DNA from: Phycisphaerae bacterium
Lineage (GTDB): Bacteria; Planctomycetota; Phycisphaerae; Phycisphaerales; SM1A02
Assembly: GCA_002690755.1 (NCBI GenBank)
Contig: NZFT01000023.1
Span: forward strand, 1-5,475
Length of the DNA stretch: 5,475 nucleotides
Direction of reading: 5' to 3'
Below the pieces are notes generated by a model. It searched no databases. It was given only the letters and a program-made list of their open reading frames with translations, and had not been told where the DNA came from. The position numbers and the translations under genes are program-made. Below are positions 1 through 4,308 of the stretch, in pieces; position 1 is the stretch's first letter; every line of letters starts with the position of its first letter.

Positions 1-456
1 ATCATGCTGGTGGTCGCGATCTACACGGTGTTCATGCACGATCTCGCGACCGCGGTCATCCTGGGCGTCGCGTTGTCGGCGCTGGTCTTCGCCTGGAACA
101 AGAGCAAGCATCTGATCGCCGACGTCTCGACCGATGAGCGGGGCCAGAAGGTCTATCAGTTGCACGGCGTCCTCTTCTTCGGGACGGTCACGCGATTCCG
201 TGATCTCTTCACGCCGCAGGACGATCCCGACGAGATCGTGATCGACTTCTACTTCAGTCGGGTCTACGACCAGTCCGGACTCGAGGCGATCAACAATCTG
301 GCGGAACGCTATCAGGCCTTCGGGAAGCGCCTTCATCTCCGCCACCTCAGCGAGGACTGTCGGCGTCTGCTCGATCGTGCCGGTGATCTCGTGGAAGTCG
401 ACATCAGCGAGGATCCGCACTATCACGTCCTCGCCGATCGCGTCCCGCCGATCTGA
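1..456 (+). CDS. SulP-family inorganic anion transporter, C-terminal part with STAS domain (5' truncated)
   Basis: This is the 3' end of a membrane anion transporter gene. The reading frame is open from the first base, so the Met at position 4 is probably internal and the real start lies upstream. The visible protein (residues counted from that Met) begins with a last hydrophobic membrane segment at about 10-30. A short basic linker (W-N-K-S-K-H) follows, then a soluble STAS domain at about 48-145. The STAS region shows [11 protein letters not shown] and D-Q-S-G-L-E-A-I, close to the place where anti-sigma antagonists carry their phosphorylated Ser; whether Ser91 is modified is unknown. SulP proteins move sulfate, bicarbonate or other anions across the inner membrane, usually coupled to Na+ or H+, and the STAS domain regulates or assembles them. 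The substrate cannot be told from this fragment. No convincing terminator follows the stop; the GGGAT/ATCCC repeat at 460-483 is weak. Confidence 0.9.
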   Translation: MMLVVAIYTVFMHDLATAVILGVALSALVFAWNKSKHLIADVSTDERGQKVYQLHGVLFFGTVTRFRDLFTPQDDPDEIVIDFYFSRVYDQSGLEAINNLAERYQAFGKRLHLRHLSEDCRRLLDRAGDLVEVDISEDPHYHVLADRVPPI

Positions 457-532
457 ATCGGGATCACGGCCGCGGAAAATCCCCCGTTGAACGGCCTTCG
501 GGAAAAGCGCCACGAGGGTCCCGGCATTCGGT

Positions 533-538
533 TAGTTT
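533..538 (+). promoter_or_regulatory. Putative -10 element (TAGTTT) for a leaderless HIT gene
   Basis: TAGTTT fits the TANNNT form of a sigma-70-type -10 hexamer and ends 8 nt before the A of the ATG at 546. Transcription would then begin at or next to the start codon. No purine-rich ribosome binding site lies in between. No good -35 is seen at normal spacing; the nearest TTGAAC (487-492) is about 40 bp away, too far. This is inference from sequence only. Confidence 0.4.
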
Positions 539-545
539 CCGTGCG

Positions 546-1010
546 ATGAACGACACCACGCCGGGCCCCATCGCACGACGCCTCGAACGACTCCGCCGCT
601 GCGAAGATCCCCAGTTGATCGCCCGCCTCCCCGGCGGCTGGGCCGTGCTCGGTAATCGGCAGCCCGAGGCGATCGAGGGGTGCTGCATGCTTCTTCCGGA
701 TCCCGGGGCCGCCTCCGTCAACGACCTCGACGAGGCCGCTCGCTCGGTGTTCATGACGGACTTCGTCCGGCTTGGCGATGCCGTGCTCGCGGCGACCGGC
801 GCGGAGCGGATCAATTACCTCGTCCTGTGCAATCAGGTTCCCGAACTCCACGGGCATGCGATCCCCCGATTCGCCGACGAACAACCGGAGAAGCGACGTC
901 TCGGACCGTTTGAAGCGTACGACTTCGCCACGGTGCGGCAGGCGGACGGCGGGGGACGGGACGCGGGGCTCCTCGCTCGACTTCGCGAAGCCCTGACGGG
1001 GGAGGCGTGA
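546..1010 (+). CDS. HIT-superfamily protein (probable nucleotide hydrolase/transferase)
   Basis: A 154-residue cytoplasmic protein with the fold signature of histidine-triad proteins, which hydrolyse or transfer nucleoside phosphates (for example dinucleoside polyphosphates). The N-terminal half has G-W-A-V-L-G-N-R-Q (31-39) and M-L-L-P-D-P (48-53). The active-site stretch is N-Y-L-V-L-C-N (90-96) followed by E-L-H-G-H-A-I-P-R (100-108). Aligned with the canonical H-x-H-x-H-x-x triad, the middle, nucleophilic His (His102) and the last His (His104) are present, but the first position is Glu100. As I recall, a bacterial HIT subgroup with a degenerate first position is common, so this need not mean loss of activity. 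The start at 546 is chosen because the HIT domain begins soon after it and a TANNNT element lies just upstream. There is no Shine-Dalgarno sequence. It is followed 63 bp later by the GNAT gene on the same strand. The exact substrate is unknown. Confidence 0.75.
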   Translation: MNDTTPGPIARRLERLRRCEDPQLIARLPGGWAVLGNRQPEAIEGCCMLLPDPGAASVNDLDEAARSVFMTDFVRLGDAVLAATGAERINYLVLCNQVPELHGHAIPRFADEQPEKRRLGPFEAYDFATVRQADGGGRDAGLLARLREALTGEA

Positions 1011-1059
1011 TCATGCGGCGGTCACGCGGATCGCAGCCCCGTGTCATGCGGTCGGAATC

Positions 1060-1065
1060 GGAGGG
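1060..1065 (+). promoter_or_regulatory. Ribosome binding site for the GNAT gene
   Basis: GGAGGG lies 8 nt before the ATG at 1074. It favours that ATG over the in-frame GTG at 1041, which has no such site and would add 11 residues (M-S-C-G-R-N-R-R-A-V-L) in front of the domain. Confidence 0.6.
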
Positions 1066-1073
1066 CGGTCCTC

Positions 1074-1619
1074 ATGGCTGACCGGGGAAGGACGGCCGTG
1101 GTCCGCATCGCGGACGACGAGGTCGACGCGACGCTCGACCGGGCGCTTCGGGAGCTTCTCTCCGCCTGCTTCACGAAGCCCGGCGACGAGATCTTCCGCA
1201 CCCGGCGCTACTACGCGCAACCACCATCGTGGCGGTGGTCGATCCGGCGGGAGGATCGTCTGATCGCCCACGTCGCGGCGCACGATCTCTCGATCCGGGC
1301 CGGCATCCCGCCTCGCCTTCGCACCCGGCGCGTCCTCGGGATCGCAGAGGTCTGCGTGGAACCGGCGAGTCGTGGTGCAGGACTGGTCCGGGAGATGCTC
1401 GAGGTCGCTCACACCTTCGGCGTGGAACGAGGCTTCGACTTCGCGATGTTGTTCGGGCGAGCGTCGATCTACGGGTCGAGTGGCTACCACGCGACGAACG
1501 GCCGCGTCCACGTCATCGATGCCGACGGATCCCAGGCCGTCCGGCGTGACGCCTTGCTCCGGTCGCTCGCCCAGGACGTTCCCGAAGGGGACTTCAGCGT
1601 GGATGGGCCGGCGTTCTGA
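1074..1619 (+). CDS. GNAT-family N-acetyltransferase
   Basis: A 181-residue cytoplasmic protein of the GCN5-related acetyltransferase superfamily, which transfers an acetyl group from acetyl-CoA to an amine on a small molecule or protein. The central strand and acetyl-CoA pyrophosphate loop are seen as I-A-E-V-C-V-E-P (90-97) followed by R-G-A-G-L-V (100-105). This matches the R-x-x-G-x-G/A motif except for Val at the last position. The C-terminal part has F-A-M-L-F-G-R-A-S-I-Y-G-S-S-G-Y (123-138), with the Tyr and Gly-Tyr pattern usual in motif B of the family. N-terminal motifs include W-R-W-S-I-R (53-58) and L-I-A-H-V (63-67). The ATG at 1074 is preferred for its ribosome binding site. The gene probably shares a transcript with the HIT gene 63 bp upstream, and a 22-codon reading frame bridges the gap. 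The acceptor substrate cannot be predicted. Confidence 0.82.
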   Translation: MADRGRTAVVRIADDEVDATLDRALRELLSACFTKPGDEIFRTRRYYAQPPSWRWSIRREDRLIAHVAAHDLSIRAGIPPRLRTRRVLGIAEVCVEPASRGAGLVREMLEVAHTFGVERGFDFAMLFGRASIYGSSGYHATNGRVHVIDADGSQAVRRDALLRSLAQDVPEGDFSVDGPAF

Positions 1620-1672
1620 CCGCCGGGGCGGGTCCGTGCGGACGGCCGACACGGCGGCCCGGGGCCTCGTGG

Positions 1673-1678
1673 TAGGCT
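1673..1678 (+). promoter_or_regulatory. Putative -10 element (TAGGCT) for the thioredoxin-fold gene
   Basis: TAGGCT matches TANNNT and lies 28 bp before the ATG at 1707, giving a predicted 5' leader of about 20 nt that includes the ribosome binding site at 1694-1699. No clear -35 is visible. A small GC-rich hairpin upstream (GTCCG/CGGAC, 1632-1643) might end the GNAT transcript but has no T tract. Confidence 0.35.
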
Positions 1679-1693
1679 GAGGGACCATTCTTG

Positions 1694-1699
1694 AAAGGA
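1694..1699 (+). promoter_or_regulatory. Ribosome binding site for the thioredoxin-fold gene
   Basis: AAAGGA lies 7 nt before the ATG at 1707. It supports that start, which also places a hydrophobic export signal at the N-terminus. Confidence 0.55.
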
Positions 1700-1706
1700 C
1701 CGATCG

Positions 1707-3008
1707 ATGAACTCGACCATCACCATGACCGCGGCCGCCCTCGTGCTGGCCTGCCCTTCCTTCTCCCACGCCGCGCCGCCGACCGAGGCGGAGATCAAGG
1801 CGAAGACCGCGGCCGCGATGACCTACTACCGCGCGCAGGGCCCGGACTTCTCCCTCGACGACCCCGGGTTCCACGCCGTGCTGGACGCGCAGCTCGCCGG
1901 CGTCGATCCCGCCGAGTGCGACATGAAGACGATCGGCGCGATGCAGATGCTCTGGGCCTACTCCCCGAACGCGAAGCCGATCTGGATGGCGAGGATCGAG
2001 GAAGCCGGTGCCGGACCCGAGTGGCTGGACGCGTGTCTGATGCTCTCCGGGATGGGCGAGAACGAGAAGGCGCTCGCCTTCGCGACGCCACATGGATTCT
2101 CGGAGGTGCCCGACGACCGTCTCGGCGAGGTCATTCAGGCGATGAGTTCGCTGTCCCAGGAGCAGTTGATCCCGATGCAGGGCGAACTGGTGCTGCTCGT
2201 CGACCGGATGCCGGACGGCGACGCGTCGACGTTCATGACCGGTTGGCCGTCGTATCCCGAACTCCTCTCCAAGGCGATGGTCGACGCGGATCGGCGTCGT
2301 GTGATCCATGCCCGCCTCGTCGAGGCGATGAAGGCGGGAATGGCGAAGTCCGAAGCACTCGCGAAGACCGCGCCCGAAGCCGAGGTCAAGAATCACCGAC
2401 AAGCCGCGGACCGGATGAAGAGCACGATTGCGTTTCTCGCCGGTCCGGCCGGACGAGGTGAACTCATCGGCTACCCGGCGCCGAAGGTCGACTTCATCTG
2501 GAACAGCGAGGGCGCCGACTGGAAGGACTTCGGCTCGCTCGAGGGCAAGGTCGTGGTGCTCGATTTCTGGGCCACCTGGTGCGGACCGTGCGTCGGCTCG
2601 TTCCCGCAGGTTAGGGAGCTGGTCGAGTACTACGACGGCTATGACGTCGTCGTGCTCGGGCTCACGAGCGAACAGGGAAGCGTGATCTTCCGTGACGAGC
2701 GTGGGAAGGTGGAAGCCGAGGACTTCGCCGGCGAGTGTGGGATGATGAAGGAGTACGCCGAGGCGATGGACGTCACCTGGCCGGTGGCGTTCACCAAGCA
2801 GGACGTGTTCAACGCCGACTTCGGCATTCGCGGCATTCCGCACGTCGCGATCATCGCCCCGGACGGCAAGGTCGCCTACAACAACCTGCATCCGGCCGAT
2901 CCGCTCGCGGACAAGGTCGAGAAGATCAACGGCCTCCTCGAGAAGGCGGGTCTGAAGCATCCCGCCTCGGTCAAGGAGAAGTCCGCGACCGAGAAGTCCG
3001 CGACCTAG
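1707..3008 (+). CDS. Exported TlpA-like thioredoxin-fold protein with long N-terminal helical region
   Basis: A 433-residue protein predicted to act outside the cytoplasm in thiol-disulfide exchange. Residues 1-22 look like a Sec signal peptide ending S-H-A before A-P-P. The n-region is unusual because it has no Lys or Arg. Residues about 24-245 form an Ala/Met/Glu-rich, apparently helical region that I do not recognise. From about 255 a thioredoxin/AhpC-TSA-like domain begins (G-Y-P-A-P-K-V-D-F), with V-V-V-L-D-F-W-A-T-W then the redox motif C292-G-P-C295. The cis-proline is Pro378 in R-G-I-P-H-V. An insertion between these (around 320-350) holds another Cys (Cys344). The WCGPC motif and the TlpA-like layout suggest a reductase or isomerase for secreted proteins or cytochrome c maturation; the partner is unknown. 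The C-terminus ends in an exact duplication of E-K-S-A-T. The gene seems to be a single transcription unit facing the esterase gene. Confidence 0.85.
   Translation: MNSTITMTAAALVLACPSFSHAAPPTEAEIKAKTAAAMTYYRAQGPDFSLDDPGFHAVLDAQLAGVDPAECDMKTIGAMQMLWAYSPNAKPIWMARIEEAGAGPEWLDACLMLSGMGENEKALAFATPHGFSEVPDDRLGEVIQAMSSLSQEQLIPMQGELVLLVDRMPDGDASTFMTGWPSYPELLSKAMVDADRRRVIHARLVEAMKAGMAKSEALAKTAPEAEVKNHRQAADRMKSTIAFLAGPAGRGELIGYPAPKVDFIWNSEGADWKDFGSLEGKVVVLDFWATWCGPCVGSFPQVRELVEYYDGYDVVVLGLTSEQGSVIFRDERGKVEAEDFAGECGMMKEYAEAMDVTWPVAFTKQDVFNADFGIRGIPHVAIIAPDGKVAYNNLHPADPLADKVEKINGLLEKAGLKHPASVKEKSATEKSAT
2976..3005 (+). repeat. Perfect 15-bp tandem duplication at the 3' end of the thioredoxin-fold gene
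   Basis: GAGAAGTCCGCGACC occurs twice in direct succession (2976-2990 and 2991-3005), encoding E-K-S-A-T twice just before the TAG stop. The copies are identical at every base, including third codon positions, which suggests a recent slippage duplication in an unstructured tail. Confidence 0.9.
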
Positions 3009-3173
3009 AAGGGCGATCGAGTTCGTCTCGAAGCCGGACGTCGCCGGGTGGCGAGGATCCTGACGGTCGGGCCCCACCATCGATGGTGGATCGCCGAGCC
3101 GGTGTCCGCGGTGGCTTCCTGGTCGCGGTCACGCCCGGACGCCAGAAGGCCGCCTCACGCACGGGCGTCGTCG
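3009..3173. other. Convergent intergenic region with small hairpins
   Basis: 165 bp between the stop codons of two convergent genes. It holds two short stem-loops, TCGAG/CTCGA (3017-3031) and TCGCC/GGCGA (3041-3054), a perfect 16-bp palindrome (3074-3089), and a 7-bp inverted repeat ACGCCCG/CGGGCGT (3131-3168). None is followed by a T tract on either strand, so I cannot name a classical intrinsic terminator. Some of these structures may still help stop convergent transcription. I find no recognisable gene in it. Confidence 0.5.
3074..3089. repeat. Perfect 16-bp palindrome (CCACCATCGATGGTGG)
   Basis: The sequence equals its own reverse complement over 16 bases and sits midway between two convergent stop codons. 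As RNA it could fold as a CCACC/GGTGG stem with a six-base loop from either strand, which would suit a bidirectional transcription-end element. A protein binding site is the alternative. Confidence 0.6.
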
Positions 3174-4220
3174 TCAGCCGGTCCAGCGGCCGAGCAGCAG
3201 TCCGACATCGGCACTGTCGGTGTCGCCGTCGCCGTTGACGTCGCCGATGGTGCTGCCGACACCCCAGCCTACGAGCAGGCGACCGAGGTCGGATGCGTTC
3301 ACGAATCCGTCTCCGTCGAGGTCCGCCGGATCGGAGGGTGGATCGATCTCGATCGCGGCGAAGAAGTCCCAGATCTCCCGGGTGGCATCGATGTCCATGT
3401 TGCCATGATGACCGGGCCAGTCGTGCCCGCCTCCGACCACTCGGTAGAACCACAGCTCGCAGGGGTGGGTCCTGGATCGATGTCGATCGAACTCGATGAT
3501 GCTTCCGTCGCCGGGAGCGGTGTCCGGAAGGGTCGAACTTCTCAGGATCGCGGTCTCCATGATTTCGGCCCAGAGTTCGATGACCTCGGGCACCGGACGG
3601 TAGGCGCCCCATCCATCGCTGTTGTCCATGTCGCCGTCGAAGAGGGTGACGTCGTCATCGGTCCCGTTCATGGCCAGGATCGGTCGGATCTCGGTGGGAT
3701 TGCAGTCGCCGTAGAGCGAGTCCATCATCGTGCCGACCACCGGCGCGAAAGCGGCGAAGACCTCGGACCGCCGGCAGGCGAGCTGATAGCTCATGTCGCC
3801 GCCGTTGGACAGTCCGGTGACGAAGGTGCGTTCGGGGTCGAGGCCGTGCTCGCGCTGCATCGCCCGGACCAGGGCCACGAGAAAGCCGTCGTCATCGACG
3901 TCGTTGCCGGCATGGAACTCGTATCCGACCTGCCAGAACCGACTGTTCCACTGATCACGCGTGCCATCGGGGAAGATCGCGGCGAAGCCCATCTCGTCCG
4001 CGAGCCCCGTCCAACCGTAGTTGTTCTGCATCCCGAGTCCGCCACCGCCGTAGCCGTGCAGGACGAGGACCAGGGGGGCGTTCTCCGGAAGATCATCCGG
4101 CAGATGGATCCGGTAGCGACGATCGAGTCCGTCGTGCTCGAAGACGAGGACCTGTCCGGAAGCGGCCTGCATGACCATGATGGCCGCGGCGAGGGCCGTG
4201 ATGATGGAAAAGGGTCGCAT
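3174..4220 (-). CDS. Secreted alpha/beta-hydrolase esterase (PHB depolymerase/feruloyl esterase type) with dockerin-like C-terminus
   Basis: A 348-residue exported esterase, expected to cleave ester bonds in polymers such as polyhydroxyalkanoates or feruloylated polysaccharides, or in related small esters. Residues 1-22 form a signal peptide (M-R-P-F, hydrophobic core, cleavage near A-S-G before Q-V). The catalytic domain spans about 24-290. It has the oxyanion loop H-G-Y-G-G-G-G (55-61), nucleophile Ser138 in G-L-S-N-G-G, probable acid Asp189 in N-G-T-D-D-D, and probable His266 in G-G-G-H-D-W-P-G. A Pro/Asp linker leads to two EF-hand-like loops: Asp300, 302, 304 and 311, and Asp327, Asn329, Asp331 and Asp338, each followed by an L-L-x-x-W helix as in type I dockerin repeats. 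Cys149, Cys173 and Cys254 could allow one disulfide. The start is supported by the signal peptide and a TANNNT element immediately upstream. The true substrate is not determinable here. Confidence 0.88.
   Translation of the reverse strand: MRPFSIITALAAAIMVMQAASGQVLVFEHDGLDRRYRIHLPDDLPENAPLVLVLHGYGGGGLGMQNNYGWTGLADEMGFAAIFPDGTRDQWNSRFWQVGYEFHAGNDVDDDGFLVALVRAMQREHGLDPERTFVTGLSNGGDMSYQLACRRSEVFAAFAPVVGTMMDSLYGDCNPTEIRPILAMNGTDDDVTLFDGDMDNSDGWGAYRPVPEVIELWAEIMETAILRSSTLPDTAPGDGSIIEFDRHRSRTHPCELWFYRVVGGGHDWPGHHGNMDIDATREIWDFFAAIEIDPPSDPADLDGDGFVNASDLGRLLVGWGVGSTIGDVNGDGDTDSADVGLLLGRWTG
3177..3321 (-). other. Dockerin-type I-like calcium-binding repeat pair at the esterase C-terminus
   Basis: This encodes residues 300-347 of the esterase. 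Two 12-residue loops carry Asp/Asn at positions 1, 3, 5 and Asp at 12, each with a following L-G-x-L-L-x-x-W helix, the arrangement of a dockerin. In clostridia, dockerins bind cohesins on a scaffoldin. In Phycisphaerae-like proteins such tails are frequent without a known cohesin, so the role here (anchoring, sorting or stabilisation by calcium) is open. Confidence 0.8.
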
Positions 4221-4226
4221 GAATAC

Positions 4227-4232
4227 AGGTTA
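4227..4232 (-). promoter_or_regulatory. Putative -10 element (TAACCT) for a leaderless esterase gene
   Basis: Read on the minus strand, TAACCT fits TANNNT and its last base lies 7 nt from the A of the esterase ATG, so the predicted first transcribed base is at or near the start codon. The six bases between (GTATTC) contain no ribosome binding site. No good -35 is present at 16-18 bp; TTGTCG is 23 bp upstream and weak. Confidence 0.4.
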
Positions 4233-4259
4233 GGCCATGACTCGGCCGGTTCATGCGAC

Positions 4260-4295
4260 AATCCAGGAATCCACCATCCTGATTCGTCCTGGATT
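4260..4295. repeat. 9-bp perfect inverted repeat upstream of the metallophosphoesterase gene
   Basis: AATCCAGGA (4260-4268) and TCCTGGATT (4287-4295) are exact reverse complements separated by 18 bp. It may act as a double-stranded operator, since the arm centres are 27 bp apart, or as a hairpin in the 5' leader just ahead of the GGAG ribosome binding site (4299-4302). Confidence 0.6.
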
Positions 4296-4298
4296 CCC

Positions 4299-4302
4299 GG
4301 AG
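4299..4302 (+). promoter_or_regulatory. Ribosome binding site for the metallophosphoesterase gene
   Basis: GGAG lies 6 nt before the ATG at 4309. It sets this start, which directly begins a signal peptide. The element is only 3 nt downstream of the right arm of the inverted repeat, so folding of the leader could affect its access. Confidence 0.5.
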
Positions 4303-4308
4303 ACCGAC

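Larger units (their letters stand above)
4221..4308. promoter_or_regulatory. Divergent promoter region between esterase and metallophosphoesterase genes
   Basis: These 88 bp separate two divergently read start codons and must hold both promoters if the genes are transcribed separately. On the minus strand a TANNNT element ends next to the esterase ATG. On the plus strand GACAAT (4257-4262) is a weak -10 candidate. The inverted repeat at 4260-4295 covers the start region of the plus-strand transcript and abuts the area upstream of the minus-strand promoter, so one regulator could touch both. Confidence 0.55.

Noticed and set aside
457..545. Terminator for the SulP gene
   Set aside because: Only short, imperfect inverted repeats (such as GGGAT/ATCCC with a 14-base loop) are present and no T tract follows, so I do not annotate one.
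423..884. A 153-codon minus-strand frame over the HIT gene
   Set aside because: It is antisense to the HIT gene and its translation resembles no family; it also overlaps the end of the SulP gene.
1041..1073. Upstream GTG start for the GNAT gene
   Set aside because: It has no ribosome binding site, whereas the ATG at 1074 has GGAGGG 8 nt upstream; the extra 11 residues look non-native.
1740..1754. Possible lipoprotein cysteine (V-L-A-C at residues 13-16) in the thioredoxin-fold protein
   Set aside because: The preceding segment is only 15 residues with no basic residue, Leu at -2 is not preferred, and a better signal peptidase I site (S-H-A) follows at residue 22.
1044..3080. A 678-codon open frame on the minus strand across the GNAT and thioredoxin-fold genes
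   Set aside because: It lies fully antisense to two genes with clear motifs (R-x-x-G loop and WCGPC), and its Arg/His/Asp/Gly-rich translation has no recognisable domain. Long antisense frames are expected in GC-rich coding DNA.
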